Shown here in pieces: positions 14,512 through 25,121 of a stretch of DNA of 64,000 bases. How positions within the stretch are numbered: position 1 is the first letter of the stretch; each line of letters starts with the position of its first letter. A model generated the notes under the pieces. The model made no database searches. It was given only the letters and a program-made list of their open reading frames with translations, and had not been told where the DNA came from. Made by a program: the position numbers and the translations under genes. Source of the DNA: Heterotrichella gracilis (lineage: Eukaryota > Sar > Xanthophyceae > Tribonematales > Xanthonemataceae); contig JAULBX010018968.1 of NCBI GenBank assembly GCA_032358255.1, forward strand, positions 1-64,000, read 5' to 3'.

Positions 14512-17019
14512 TTACTGTTTGATCACCTGAATCACTTCGAGAGTGGATTCAGATTGAACTTTCACATAATAAATACCATTTGCAAAAGCGCTCAGGTTCA
14601 CATCAATTCTATCTTCTGACGATTCAGTGGATAGAATCAAACGACCACTTACATCTGTTATACTGATCGATTTTTTTGATCCATTGATCATTTCAATGGA
14701 GAATAAACCTTTATTAGGATTCGGATAAACATTGATACCCTTTGTTTCCTTCGATAGGTAGGAAATACCAGTACACTTATTTACCTTAACACTCACTGTA
14801 TAACTTGCTGAGCAATTCTTGGCATCAGTACCTGTTACCACATAGTTAAAGGTGTTTGCCTGAGTGGGTGTTACAATTAATTGTGATCCGGTATTAAGGG
14901 ACGAAGTGGCACTACTCCACAAATAAGTACTAGCGCCTGATGATGTTAAGGTCGCGGACTCACCCTCACAAATTAAAGAAGGAGAAGCAGAAGCCGAAAC
15001 TACCGGATTTGGATTCACACTCACTGTTATGACAGATTTATGTAAACAATTTTTACTGTCCATGCCAATCACTGTGTAATTTGATGTCACTGTAGGTGTG
15101 ACATTCACGCTGCCAAGCGAAGAAGCTACCGGAGTCCAGGTATAATTAGCAGCACCACTGGCGTTAAGATCCACGGAGTTTCCAAAACAAACCGCCGTAT
15201 TTGAACTAACGGTCATCACTATGGTGTTTATTGTTATAGCAAAAGTGGCTGTTTTAAGACAAGCAAATGAATTAACTCCGGTAACGCTGTATATTGTGTT
15301 TACAGTTGGACTAAAAACTTGACCCGATGAATTATTGCCATTGCTCCATGTATAACTGGAGGCACCGGAAGCGAATAAGGTAGAAGAACCTCCTGCGCAA
15401 ATAAAGGTATTGGTGCCGGTCACCACTAAATTCGGAGTCGGGTGAACGGTTATTGGAAAACTTACCACATTGGTACATCCATTAATCGCCGTACCTAAAA
15501 CAGTATAAGTGGTATTCACGAGTGGTGACAAGGTGGCTATTCCGGCAGCATAAGTTGCTGAAGGGCTACCAACAAAGGTGTAAGAATTGGCACCGGCAGC
15601 TGTTATCACTAAAGAATTACCCTCACAAATGGCGGCATTTGACGGCAATAAGCTTATGGTTGGATTTGATAAAGTAGTGACTGTTACTGTTTTTACATCA
15701 TACCCGCAACCAACGGCAGCTCTTCCTATTACGGTATAAACGCTTGTTGAAGTTGGTGTAACAGCAATACTGGTACTGGTAGCTCCGGTGCTCCATAAAT
15801 AAGTAGATGCTCCACTCGCGTTTAAGAGTGTTGAATTAGTTAAACAGATAGAAGGACTGACAGCTGAAACAGCCACTGTTGGTGTACTGGGATTGAGTGT
15901 TTGCGTGATGACAAGAGAGAATATACCGGCACTATTATTCCCGGTGACTAAAATATAATAGTCTACAAACGGCAAGGTGCACCAAGTTGCAGAAGCAGCG
16001 GCGCTTGCACAAAGCGGACCATTATCATCATTACCGGCAACACAGGTCAATGAACTACAAGAACCGGAAAATACAAAGAGTTTTGAATTCCAATTCGCAG
16101 AAGCACAAAGGTCAGCGCCAAATTGATTGCCGTTTCCTACCACACGATACCAAACCCCTGGTTGATTTAATGTGGTAAAACATGTTGAAGGAGCAGGGCT
16201 TTCATTAGAAGCATAATAAGTTGTTCCGACTGTTAAACCAGGAACTGTTAAGGTACTTGCATTTGCGCATATATCATTGGCGGGGGCTGTTGCAGTTCCG
16301 AGACAGGTGAGGCTATTATTACGACAGGTACTTTGAGTGGCACAAACTGAATTGGTGTTGATATGAACAAAATGAGTTCCCGCAATTTGTGCTGTCCAGG
16401 TTAAAGGAGAAAAACCTGCGGCTACCAGCTGTCCATTAAAAGATCCACTGCGTATGGTATAATAATCGCCCGCGTTGCTTGAACTTGATACATACACATT
16501 TGCTGCTACCACATTGTTTACAGTGGCGTATTCACCTGCAAGTTGACAAGAAGATAAAAGTAAGGTATTGAGAGGAGCCGGTGCCGAATTAATAGAGCCG
16601 GAAGAAGTATTGGTGCAGGCAGAACCTAAAGCACCTAAGTAAATATCCCTACATGTATTTGAAGTACCACAGGAAGAATTGGCATTACATAGAATATGAT
16701 AAGTTCCGGTTGATGTTGCTGTCCATACGAGAGGACTTTGACCTGCTGCCACAACAGTGCCACCATTAGGAGCTCCGATTCGAACAGTGAAAAAATCGCT
16801 GGATATACTTGAAGAAACTGAATAAGTGTCTCCTGGTACAAATGTAGAATTGTATATATACTCATGAGCGGCCAAGCAGGTGTGTGTAGAAGTAAAACCC
16901 GAAGAAGGCACAGTTGCAGTTACATGAGGAGTTGTAGACATACATTGTGCAATCAAGTTGCTAGAATAAAGTAAAATAAGAAGAATTGAAAATGGAATAA
17001 ATTTTATAGTTTTTTTCAT
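14512..17019 (-). CDS. T9SS substrate with Ig-like repeats and type A sorting domain
   Basis: The 835-residue secreted protein starts at ATG 17019 (MKKTIKFIPFSILLILLYSS); the longer frame to 17088 would put 23 residues before the signal peptide. After it come two related ~105-residue cysteine-bearing units, a PPC-like domain (from PANDICANASTLTVPG, with GVWYRVVGNGNQFGADLC), and five Ig-like repeats of about 70-80 residues (pattern ICxGxSxxLxAxGAxxYxWxxG...TYTVxG). A type A tail follows (INVYPNPNKGLFSIEM...GIYYVKVQSES). It is exported by T9SS and probably anchored on or released from the surface. The next gene is a longer paralogue with a nearly identical tail. A surface adhesin or binding role is inferred. 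Confidence 0.9.
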   Translation of the reverse strand: MKKTIKFIPFSILLILLYSSNLIAQCMSTTPHVTATVPSSGFTSTHTCLAAHEYIYNSTFVPGDTYSVSSSISSDFFTVRIGAPNGGTVVAAGQSPLVWTATSTGTYHILCNANSSCGTSNTCRDIYLGALGSACTNTSSGSINSAPAPLNTLLLSSCQLAGEYATVNNVVAANVYVSSSSNAGDYYTIRSGSFNGQLVAAGFSPLTWTAQIAGTHFVHINTNSVCATQSTCRNNSLTCLGTATAPANDICANASTLTVPGLTVGTTYYASNESPAPSTCFTTLNQPGVWYRVVGNGNQFGADLCASANWNSKLFVFSGSCSSLTCVAGNDDNGPLCASAAASATWCTLPFVDYYILVTGNNSAGIFSLVITQTLNPSTPTVAVSAVSPSICLTNSTLLNASGASTYLWSTGATSTSIAVTPTSTSVYTVIGRAAVGCGYDVKTVTVTTLSNPTISLLPSNAAICEGNSLVITAAGANSYTFVGSPSATYAAGIATLSPLVNTTYTVLGTAINGCTNVVSFPITVHPTPNLVVTGTNTFICAGGSSTLFASGASSYTWSNGNNSSGQVFSPTVNTIYSVTGVNSFACLKTATFAITINTIVMTVSSNTAVCFGNSVDLNASGAANYTWTPVASSLGSVNVTPTVTSNYTVIGMDSKNCLHKSVITVSVNPNPVVSASASPSLICEGESATLTSSGASTYLWSSATSSLNTGSQLIVTPTQANTFNYVVTGTDAKNCSASYTVSVKVNKCTGISYLSKETKGINVYPNPNKGLFSIEMINGSKKSISITDVSGRLILSTESSEDRIDVNLSAFANGIYYVKVQSESTLEVIQVIKQ

Positions 17020-17227
17020 AACATGGGGTGGTTTTAAATAAATGTAAGAATTAATATATGCCAACAGGAAAGAAATGACTGAATTCAATCACTAACTGAG
17101 TAAGGCTATTGTCAAATTGAGTAGAAGATCAATAATAAGAAAGGACATCTTATTCCAATCTATGTCAAAACAATTCTTTAAGGAGTAAATTTCAGCGGAT
17201 TTGATTGTGTTTTGAAATGAATGGAGC

Positions 17228-17264
17228 AAAAAAAAACTCCTCAGACTAGCCGAGGAGTTTTTTT
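17228..17264 (-). terminator. terminator of the second adhesin gene
   Basis: ACTCCTC (17236-17242) pairs with GAGGAGT (17252-17258), with A- and T-runs outside. It is 19 bases beyond the stop at 17283 and resembles the terminator of the paralogue at 14459-14494. Confidence 0.8.
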
Positions 17265-17282
17265 AATAAAAGAGAATTCTAA

Positions 17283-20200
17283 TTATTGTTTGATCACCTG
17301 AATCACTTCGAGAGTGGATTCAGATTGAACTTTCACATAATAAATACCATTGGCAAAAGCGCTCAGGTTCACATCGATCACATCTTCTGATGATTCGGTA
17401 GTAAAGATCAAACGACCACTCACATCCGTCACATTGATTGATTTCTTTAATCCATTGATCATTTCTACCTTGAATGATCCGTTGTTTGGATTAGGATACA
17501 CAGAGATTCCGTTTATTTCTTTCGAAATAGAAGTGATACCGGTACATTTTTCCACTTTCACCATTACGGTATCGGTTCCCGAACACTCATTGGCATCGGT
17601 ACCGGTTACTACGTAGTTAAAGGTATTTGCCTGAGTTGGAGTCACTACTAATGGTGATCCGGTATTATTTGTTGAAGAAGTAATACTCCATAAATAAGCA
17701 GTGGCGCCGGTAGCGGTTAATGTGGCTGACTCACCTAAACAAATGATAGAATTAGAGGTAGAAGCAGATACCACCGGATTTGGATTCACACTTACGGTAA
17801 TTACAGCAGTATGAAAACAATTTTTACTATCCTTACCAATCACTGTATAATTAGATGTAACACTTGGAGTAACGTTCACGTTACCAAATGGTGAAGGCAC
17901 CGGAGCCCATGTATAATTAGTAGCACCACTGGCGTTTAGATCAACTGAATTTCCAATACAAACTGCGGTATTTGAACTAACGGTCATCACAATGGTGTTA
18001 ACGTTCACAGAAAGTGTTAATGTTTTGGTACAACCAAAGGAATTATCACCCGTAACGCCATAAACCGTGCTTACAGTTGGACTAACCACTTGTAAGGTTG
18101 CATTTGATCCGGTTGTCCAGGTATAATTAAGTGCACCACCTGAAGTTAAGGTAGCAGAACTACCAGCACACAAAAAGGTGTTTGTTGCAGCGAAGGCCAG
18201 CGTCGGTAATGGATTAACCGTGAAAGGTATAGTCGCCACATTGGTACAACCATTAGCATCTGTTCCAATTACAAAATAAGAACCACTTACCGATGGTGTT
18301 GCAGAAATACTTGCGCCACTCACAGTTCCGTTCCAGGTGTAAGTTGAAGCACCACTAGCATTCATGGTGATTGATGAGGTGTTACAAATAACATTGCTGC
18401 TAGGTGAGGACACAGCCGTTACATTCGGTAAATTAAATACAGTAACAGTGCTTAGCGCAGGCAATGAAGCACAACCCACCGAAGTGGATCCAATCACTGA
18501 ATACGTTGTAGTGACTGTTGGGCTCACCGGATTTCCGGCACCTATGATGGTGTAAGAAGTTGCTCCAGAAGGAATAATGTTATAAAATGAACCACTGCAC
18601 ATGGTACCACTACTGGCACTTACTACTGGTAAGGTAGACACTGTAATATTTGAAATGGCAGTTGTGGCCGAAACGCAACCAAAAGTATTGGTTCCTGAAA
18701 CGGTATAGAATGTATTAGTGGTTGGAGCAACGGTATTTGAACCACCGGAAAAGGTATAGGTTACTGCACCACTAGGGGTTAAAGTAAACGTACTTCCTGC
18801 ACAAGATGTTCCGCTGTTTACAGATATTGTTGGTTGTGGATAGGTTGTAACAGTAACCGTTTTAAATCCATTACACACATTCGTTCCTGTACCGGAAACA
18901 GTATAAATTGTAGTTACAGAAGGACTAACACTAATTTGAGTTGCATTAGATGCTGGTGCTAACCAGGTATAAGTATTAGCGCCGGTAACAGTTATAGTGC
19001 TGGTTGCATTAGGACAAACTGAAGAAGGAGAAGCTATTGTAACTAAAGTTGGGGAAGCTAAAGTTGATATGGTGGCCACAGGTGAAGCCGCCAGCAATGA
19101 TCTGCAGCCATTAGTGGCAGTTCCATAAACGGTGTAAGTAGTGTTAACAATAGGAGATAATGTGGCAGAATTTCCGGTAGCCACAACAGTTCCTGAAGGT
19201 GAGCCATTAAAAGTGTAGGAGTTGGCTCCATTTGCTGTTATTACAAATGAACTATTAGGGCAAATGGATGCGCTGTTTGCTGAAATAGTTACAGTAGGAT
19301 TTGCAATGGAAGTTACGGTAACCGTTTTAATATCATAACCACAACCTGTAGCTGCCCTGCCAGTTACTGTGTAAACAGTAGTTGCTGTAGGAGTAACCGA
19401 TATAGAAGAGGTAGTTGCACCCGTATTCCATAAATAGGTAGAGGCACCGGTAGCAGTTAAAGCAGTAGACAATGTTAAACAAACTGACGGACTAGCTGCA
19501 GTAACAGCAACTGTTGGAGTAGAAGCGTTCACTGTTTGAGTAATGGCGATTGTAAATGCATTTGCACTACTGTATCCTGTTGCTAAGATATAATAGGTGA
19601 CAGTTGGCACAGAACACCAAGTCGCTGAAGCAGCTGCTCCTGTACACATAGGTCCATTATCATCATTGTCTGCGACACAAGTCCATGCTCCGCAAGAACC
19701 AGAGTAGACGTGAATTTTAGAATCCCAACCTGACGCCGCACACAAGTCGGCACCAAATTGATTTCCGTTACCAACCACTTTGTACCATACCCCCGGTTGA
19801 GTTACACCATAGGTGCAAGCTAAAGGAAGTGGACTTTCTGCTGTGGCGTTGATAGTTGTACCGGCGGTAGAGCTAGGCACAGCTAAACTAGTAGCATTTG
19901 CACAAAGGTCATTCGCTGGCGCTGGCGGTGGAGCACCAGGACCTGTGCAGGTTAAACTATTACTTCTGCAAACTGAGGCAGTAGCGCATAAAGAACTAGT
20001 AGCAACGTGAATATAATGTGTACCTGAAACCTGAGCAGTCCAAGTAAGTGGACTTAATCCATTAGCAACCACCGGGCCGGCGGCTGAGCCGCTTCGGATG
20101 GTAAAGTAATCTGTTCCTACTGAAGAGGTAGAGGTGTAATAATTACCTGCAGTAACTCCCGTAACCGTAGCATACTCACCTCCATAATTACAAGTTGTAA

Positions 20201-20660
20201 TTACTACTGTAGCATTAACAGCCGGAGCTGCCGCAGAACCAAAGGCAGATGAAAAATTACAACTAGGGCCATAACAACCTATAAGTACGTTTCTGCATGT
20301 ACTTTGTAACCCACAAGCAGCGTTAGTGTTACAATGTACATAATAGGTTGCTGTATTAGTGGGAGTAAAAATAAGAGGTCCCGCACCAGCCACTTCAACT
20401 GGTCCGGAGGAGGAACCCGAACGAACGGTGAAATAGTCACCTGATATAGTTGAAGCAATGGAATAGGTATTACCAGCCGTAAAGGTAATGGTGGCATATT
20501 CTCCTGCATATTGACAAGATACTGCCGTTATAGAAGTTCCCGGAGGAGGCGCGGATGCGGTTCCATACGGTGATGTGTTGGTACATTGCGCACCTAATTT
20601 TACACTCGTCATTAAAAGGACAAGCGCGAGAAGTTTAAATAGTGTAACGATTTTTTTCAT
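17283..20660 (-). CDS. T9SS substrate with nine Ig-like repeats and type A sorting domain (paralogue of the preceding gene)
   Basis: The 1125-residue protein has a signal peptide (MKKIVTLFKLLALVLLMTSV). It shares the full architecture of the 14512-17019 product: two cysteine-bearing N-terminal units, the PPC-like domain (PANDLCANATSLAVPS, GVWYKVVGNGNQFGADLC), Ig-like repeats, and the type A tail (ISVYPNPNNGSFKVEM...GIYYVKVQSES). It has nine Ig-like repeats against five in the neighbour. The last two repeats and the tail are the most alike, almost identical at DNA level over the final ~90 bases. This suggests tandem duplication with later gene conversion at the 3' end. A role in adhesion is inferred. 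Confidence 0.9.
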   Translation of the reverse strand: MKKIVTLFKLLALVLLMTSVKLGAQCTNTSPYGTASAPPPGTSITAVSCQYAGEYATITFTAGNTYSIASTISGDYFTVRSGSSSGPVEVAGAGPLIFTPTNTATYYVHCNTNAACGLQSTCRNVLIGCYGPSCNFSSAFGSAAAPAVNATVVITTCNYGGEYATVTGVTAGNYYTSTSSVGTDYFTIRSGSAAGPVVANGLSPLTWTAQVSGTHYIHVATSSLCATASVCRSNSLTCTGPGAPPPAPANDLCANATSLAVPSSTAGTTINATAESPLPLACTYGVTQPGVWYKVVGNGNQFGADLCAASGWDSKIHVYSGSCGAWTCVADNDDNGPMCTGAAASATWCSVPTVTYYILATGYSSANAFTIAITQTVNASTPTVAVTAASPSVCLTLSTALTATGASTYLWNTGATTSSISVTPTATTVYTVTGRAATGCGYDIKTVTVTSIANPTVTISANSASICPNSSFVITANGANSYTFNGSPSGTVVATGNSATLSPIVNTTYTVYGTATNGCRSLLAASPVATISTLASPTLVTIASPSSVCPNATSTITVTGANTYTWLAPASNATQISVSPSVTTIYTVSGTGTNVCNGFKTVTVTTYPQPTISVNSGTSCAGSTFTLTPSGAVTYTFSGGSNTVAPTTNTFYTVSGTNTFGCVSATTAISNITVSTLPVVSASSGTMCSGSFYNIIPSGATSYTIIGAGNPVSPTVTTTYSVIGSTSVGCASLPALSTVTVFNLPNVTAVSSPSSNVICNTSSITMNASGASTYTWNGTVSGASISATPSVSGSYFVIGTDANGCTNVATIPFTVNPLPTLAFAATNTFLCAGSSATLTSGGALNYTWTTGSNATLQVVSPTVSTVYGVTGDNSFGCTKTLTLSVNVNTIVMTVSSNTAVCIGNSVDLNASGATNYTWAPVPSPFGNVNVTPSVTSNYTVIGKDSKNCFHTAVITVSVNPNPVVSASTSNSIICLGESATLTATGATAYLWSITSSTNNTGSPLVVTPTQANTFNYVVTGTDANECSGTDTVMVKVEKCTGITSISKEINGISVYPNPNNGSFKVEMINGLKKSINVTDVSGRLIFTTESSEDVIDVNLSAFANGIYYVKVQSESTLEVIQVIKQ

Positions 20661-20766
20661 GAGAAAAGGGTTTAATTTCGACGAATGTATAATATAAATT
20701 GATTAAATGATAATTATTTAACAAATTAATGTTAAAAAATAATTCAAAAAAACAGAATTCAAAAAG

Positions 20767-20790
20767 AAAGCGCTCAAAATGGAGCGCTTT
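20767..20790 (-). terminator. terminator of the fur-STAS pair
   Basis: AAAGCGCTC and GAGCGCTTT form a perfect nine-base stem. On the minus strand it is followed by CTTTTTG. It lies about 30 bases beyond the STAS stop. Confidence 0.7.
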
Positions 20791-20822
20791 ATAAATAAAT
20801 TGAATTAAAAAGTGGACGAATT

Positions 20823-21170
20823 TTAAACGCCTAATATACTGATGGCATCTGCCTGTGTATCGGCAATTTTGAACAAGGTATGCAGCTTTGTGATGAGAAT
20901 AAGCTCATTGATCTTTTTATTCATATTAAAAAGCACAGCTTCTCCACCTGCCACTCTTGCTTTCGTTAATAATTGAATCAAAGTATTTAAACCTGAACTA
21001 TTCATATAGATCAGCTTATCCAAATCAATGGCCCACAACACACAATTTTGTTGTACAAGTTCTTCTGCTCTATCTAACAAAGAAAGCGCCTGACCTTTTT
21101 CAATGAGGTTGCCGCTTAAGCTAATTAAAGCGTAGTTGCCTTTTGTGGTGACTGTAAAATCGAATACCAT
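20823..21170 (-). CDS. STAS-domain anti-anti-sigma-factor-like protein
   Basis: This is a single 115-residue STAS domain. The phosphorylatable serine region reads IYMNSSGLNTL, as in SpoIIAA/RsbV proteins that switch partner proteins by binding an anti-sigma kinase. It follows the Fur-like gene by three bases, so they are one operon. No anti-sigma kinase or phosphatase is present in the window; the partner is encoded elsewhere, or the protein works differently. Confidence 0.88.
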   Translation of the reverse strand: MVFDFTVTTKGNYALISLSGNLIEKGQALSLLDRAEELVQQNCVLWAIDLDKLIYMNSSGLNTLIQLLTKARVAGGEAVLFNMNKKINELILITKLHTLFKIADTQADAISILGV

Positions 21171-21173
21171 AAT

Positions 21174-21644
21174 TTACTTTTTAAAATGTTGGCAAGTCCC
21201 TTTCTCAGTTAATGAATTGCATTTGGCAAAAAAATTAAGTGAGTGATGTAAAACTTTAAAATTAAGCATTTCCTCCGTACTTTTTTGGATCTGCATAATT
21301 CGGGGATCACAAAATTCAAAGACCTTTTCACAATCGGTGCAGATCAAATGATCGTGTTGTTTGTATTTATAAGCTTTTTCAAATTGGGCCATGTTTTTGC
21401 CAAACTGATGTTTGATCACTAAACCGGCATCCAATAAAATTTCAATGTTATTATAAAGTGTAGCGCGACTAACGCGATACTTTTTATTTTTCATCATCAG
21501 GTATAAACCTTCAATGTCAAAATGCCCGGTGTGCGAATAGATCTCGTTTAAAATAGCAAAGCGCTCCGAGGTCTTTCGGTGTTTATTTAACTCCAAATAA
21601 TCGGTCAAAATTTTGGTAACAGCTTCTTTGGTCTCCTGACTCAT
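21174..21644 (-). CDS. Fur-family transcriptional regulator
   Basis: The 156-residue protein has a winged helix ([20 protein letters not shown], then [18 protein letters not shown]) and a dimerisation half with the metal ligands [15 protein letters not shown]. Two further cysteines lie near the C-terminus ([10 protein letters not shown]). It fits the Fur/PerR/Zur superfamily that represses by binding DNA with Fe, Mn, Zn or as a peroxide sensor. Which metal it senses cannot be told. It is co-transcribed with the STAS gene. Confidence 0.93.
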   Translation of the reverse strand: MSQETKEAVTKILTDYLELNKHRKTSERFAILNEIYSHTGHFDIEGLYLMMKNKKYRVSRATLYNNIEILLDAGLVIKHQFGKNMAQFEKAYKYKQHDHLICTDCEKVFEFCDPRIMQIQKSTEEMLNFKVLHHSLNFFAKCNSLTEKGTCQHFKK

Positions 21645-21799
21645 AAATAGAATCCTAAATTACAGAATTATTGAACTTCGTGCAAATTAATTCAGAATCC
21701 ATCTTGCCGTATTACTTGAAAATTAGACCAAGGCATCTTTCTTTAGATTAATTCTGTCGACATTATAAAAAGCCTGAATATTTATTTAATTTAGCCGGC

Positions 21800-22582
21800 A
21801 TGCAATATGGTATTTGTACTTTAAGTGTTGTTCCATTGCGAAAAGAACCAAGTGGCAGCAGTGAAATGGTGACTCAGCTGTTGTTTGGCGAACTCTATAC
21901 TGTTATAGAAATAACGGAGGACTGGCTCAAGATAAAAACACAGTATGATCAATATGAGTGTTGGCTAAGTGCCAAACAACACAGCCGCATTCAGGAAAGC
22001 ACTTTTAAACACCTTGAAAAACAAGTTCCGGTTTACACTACTGAATTGGTTCAATTGATTCATAATTTAACTGATCATTCTCATTTTCCTTTAAGTATTG
22101 GTGCTACTCTACCCGCCTTTAAACAACACCATTGTGAATTTGATTCTTTCCGATTTGAGTTTGAAGGAATGACACAGGCCGCTAACCAAAAGAAAACCAC
22201 CTCTGAATTGCTTGCTACAGCCTATTTGTTTTTAAATGCCCCTTACTTATGGGGAGGTAGAAGTCCTTTTGGTATTGACTGTAGTGGTTTTACTCAATTG
22301 GTATTTAAACTAGGAGGTTATAAGTTACCTCGAGACGCTTATCAGCAAGTAGAATTAGGCCAACCCTTGAGTTTTGTAGAAGAAGCAGAAGCCGGCGACC
22401 TGGCCTTTTTTGATAACGAAGAAGGAAAGATCGTGCATGTCGGTATTTTGCTCGACAATGAACGGATCATACATGCCAGCGGTTTTGTAAGAGTTGATAA
22501 ATTTGATCACTACGGGATATTTAACACAACTACCAAAAAATACTCTCACACCTTAAGAGTTATTAAGCGTGTAATTCATTGA
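21800..22582 (+). CDS. SH3-NlpC/P60 cell-wall peptidase
   Basis: The 260-residue protein has N-terminal bacterial SH3-like sequence (PLRKEPSGSSEMVTQLLFGE) and a C-terminal NlpC/P60 domain. Catalytic Cys is in GIDCSGFTQLVF, His in IVHVGILL, and the third polar residue in IIHASG. It follows the gamma-D-glutamyl-diamino-acid peptidase pattern (YLWGGRSPFG). It cuts peptides of peptidoglycan or its recycled fragments. There is no signal peptide, so it may be cytoplasmic or exported by another route. It stands alone. Confidence 0.92.
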   Translation: MQYGICTLSVVPLRKEPSGSSEMVTQLLFGELYTVIEITEDWLKIKTQYDQYECWLSAKQHSRIQESTFKHLEKQVPVYTTELVQLIHNLTDHSHFPLSIGATLPAFKQHHCEFDSFRFEFEGMTQAANQKKTTSELLATAYLFLNAPYLWGGRSPFGIDCSGFTQLVFKLGGYKLPRDAYQQVELGQPLSFVEEAEAGDLAFFDNEEGKIVHVGILLDNERIIHASGFVRVDKFDHYGIFNTTTKKYSHTLRVIKRVIH

Positions 22583-22730
22583 TTTGAGTTTTAAAAAATT
22601 TCAATTAAAACAATATAATTTTACTATTAAATTACATTTTTAACATTTATTGTTATATATTTACTCTGATAATAAACACGAGGATGCCGAAAATCGTTTT
22701 TAGAGTAGGCTTTTTTTTACTTTTTTGATC

Positions 22731-25070
22731 ATGAAAAAAATTTATTCAAGCTTAATTGTAACTCTTTTGTGTTTCAGTTCCTGGGCGCAAACGCCAACGT
22801 TCTTCAATAATAATACGGCGGTGGGTGCCAATGCGTTTCCATGGGGAAATCCCAATAGAAAGATCCAGTGGCGTATTTTGGCGAACAGTCTTGGCTCTGT
22901 TTCCGGAGGTAATAACATTTCAGTAATGTATTTTCAAACAGGAACAACAGCTTCCAATACCTATCCTCTTTTGACGATTGGTTTAAAACAGGGTGTTACC
23001 CAGTTTGCCGGTGGTGGTACTTGGGAAACAGGTTTTACTAACGTTTACACAGGAAACAATGTGACTGTCAACAGCACAGTTGGCGGCTGGCTAACGTTTA
23101 CTTTACAAACACCTTTTTTATATGATCCAACACAAGTTCTACTGATTGATGTTGAACAAAACAATGGTTCACCAAATACGATGACTCAATACCAGGCGAG
23201 TCCTGCCGGACCAGGATCAGGCAGACAATACGGAAATATCAATACCACTGCACCCGTTGGTGTTGATGCTACAGTGGCCAATTTTGGTATTGACGTGGTG
23301 CCAGCCGTACCTTGCTCCACAACACCATCGAGCAATACCGTAGCCGGTCCAACTGCTGCTATTTGTCCAAATGCGAACGCCAACATGAATGTCACAAATA
23401 CTTATACAGCAGCCAGTGGTGGTATTGTGTATCAATGGCAATCTTCTACCACTTCATCGGTAGGTCCTTTCACAGCCATTCCAAACGCTACCAACTCTGC
23501 ATATTCGGCACCAAATGTTACTGTAGCAACCTGGTATAATGCCGTGATCACTTGTACCAATGTAACAGGCACCATTACTTCAGCTCCATATGGAGTGACT
23601 GTTTCTCCGGTAATTACCAGCAATGTACCGTATTTTGAAAGTTTTGAAGGCATTGGTGTAGCTAACCAGTTGCCAAATTGTTCCTGGTCTGCCAGTAATT
23701 TACCTGCCACTTGCAATACTTATATTAGTTCAAACACATTAGGACGTACACCAAGAACCGGTAGTAAATTCGCTTCTTTTTATTACAACCCGGGTGGCAC
23801 CCGTTATTTTTATACTAACGGTATAAACCTTGTTGCCGGGGTGACCTATTCTGCCGGATTGTGGTATCAAACAGAATATTATGGTTATAATAACTGGACC
23901 GATCTTTCTATTTTATATAACACCACACAAACACCTACAGGTACCGTTAGTATTGTTTCTACAAATGGTCCAGCCATTAGCAATGTTTACAAAGCTTTAG
24001 GCGGAACATTTACAGTGCCAACATCAGGTATTTATTACATTGCTGTCAGAGCAACCGGAAATACCGGCTCTTCAGCGCAATACCTGACCTGGGATGATCT
24101 TTCTATAACAGTACCTTGTGATGCTGGATCTCCTAACACGCCAACTGTTAACATGAGCGCTAATACCACTACTATTTGTCAAGGTGAATCGGTTGTATTA
24201 ACAGCGGCCGGTGCGGACACTTTCACCTGGAATACCGGTTCAAATGCCAATGTAATCACTGAAACACCAATGGTGAACACCACTTATAATGTTGTTGGAT
24301 CAAATACTTTAACAGGATGTACTCAAACCGTTACACAAAACGTGGTGGTTAATCCTGCACCGGCTGTATTTATTATCGCTAATAAATCGACTGTTTGCGC
24401 CGGCTCTCCGGTTCAATTAACTGCTTTGGGTGGTGTTACTTATACCTGGAATAACGGAGCAACTAATGCAGTTACAGTTGCATCACCAACGGTGAATACA
24501 ACCTATACAGTACTTTCTTCTAACGCCTTAGGTTGCATAGGTTCTGCTACTCAACTCATTAATGTGAATCAATTGCCAAATGTGACGGCTGTTACAAGTG
24601 CACCAAATGAGATGTGTAAAAACGAAGTGGTTGTGTTAACAGGTAGTGGAGCCCTAACCTATCAATGGTTATCAAGTTCTAGCTCTATTATTTATCAGGG
24701 AAGTCCGATTTCTGTTTCGCCAAACGTAACAACTACCTACAGTGTTATTGGTACAGATGCAAATGGCTGTCAAAAAACATCCACCATTCTTCAAACTGTA
24801 AATGAATGTGTTGGATTAAACGAGATCAACAATTCTGTTAATGGAATTTCTTTGTATCCTAATCCAACCAATTCAGACTTTACCATTAAAACCAAAAATA
24901 CTGCTTCTAAAATGATTGATGTGATGGATGTAAGCGGTAGAATTGTGCTTTCTGTAAACAGTTCAAAGGAGAACACAAAATTGTCTCTTCAGGGATTATC
25001 AAGTGGAATTTATTATGTAAAAATTCAATCTGAATCTTATACTGAAGTGATCAAATTAATTAAAGACTAA
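22731..25070 (+). CDS. T9SS substrate with Ig-like repeats and type A sorting domain
   Basis: The 779-residue protein starts at ATG 22731 (MKKIYSSLIVTLLCFSSWAQ); the frame upstream opens only at a TTG. A unique beta-rich N-terminal domain runs to about 210, then one Ig-like unit to about 290. Next is a jelly-roll-like region beginning YFESFEGIG and ending LTWDDLSITVPC (about 300-465, MAM/lectin-like shape). Three Ig-like repeats and a type A tail (ISLYPNPTNSDFTIKT...GIYYVKIQSES) complete it. The last third is clearly related to the 14512 and 17283 products. A surface or released protein; carbohydrate or particle binding is a guess. Confidence 0.88.
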   Translation: MKKIYSSLIVTLLCFSSWAQTPTFFNNNTAVGANAFPWGNPNRKIQWRILANSLGSVSGGNNISVMYFQTGTTASNTYPLLTIGLKQGVTQFAGGGTWETGFTNVYTGNNVTVNSTVGGWLTFTLQTPFLYDPTQVLLIDVEQNNGSPNTMTQYQASPAGPGSGRQYGNINTTAPVGVDATVANFGIDVVPAVPCSTTPSSNTVAGPTAAICPNANANMNVTNTYTAASGGIVYQWQSSTTSSVGPFTAIPNATNSAYSAPNVTVATWYNAVITCTNVTGTITSAPYGVTVSPVITSNVPYFESFEGIGVANQLPNCSWSASNLPATCNTYISSNTLGRTPRTGSKFASFYYNPGGTRYFYTNGINLVAGVTYSAGLWYQTEYYGYNNWTDLSILYNTTQTPTGTVSIVSTNGPAISNVYKALGGTFTVPTSGIYYIAVRATGNTGSSAQYLTWDDLSITVPCDAGSPNTPTVNMSANTTTICQGESVVLTAAGADTFTWNTGSNANVITETPMVNTTYNVVGSNTLTGCTQTVTQNVVVNPAPAVFIIANKSTVCAGSPVQLTALGGVTYTWNNGATNAVTVASPTVNTTYTVLSSNALGCIGSATQLINVNQLPNVTAVTSAPNEMCKNEVVVLTGSGALTYQWLSSSSSIIYQGSPISVSPNVTTTYSVIGTDANGCQKTSTILQTVNECVGLNEINNSVNGISLYPNPTNSDFTIKTKNTASKMIDVMDVSGRIVLSVNSSKENTKLSLQGLSSGIYYVKIQSESYTEVIKLIKD

Positions 25071-25089
25071 TTTATTATTCACTAATTTT

Positions 25090-25121
25090 AAAAGCCTCCC
25101 TTAAAAAGGAGGCTTTTTTTT
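25090..25121 (+). terminator. terminator after the 22731 gene
   Basis: AAGCCTCC (25092-25099) pairs with GGAGGCTT (25108-25115) and runs into nine T residues. Confidence 0.85.

Noticed and set aside
22640-22724. Possible terminator or small RNA before the 22731 adhesin (GCC...GGC then T-run)
   Set aside because: The stem is only three bases with a long loop; not enough to call.
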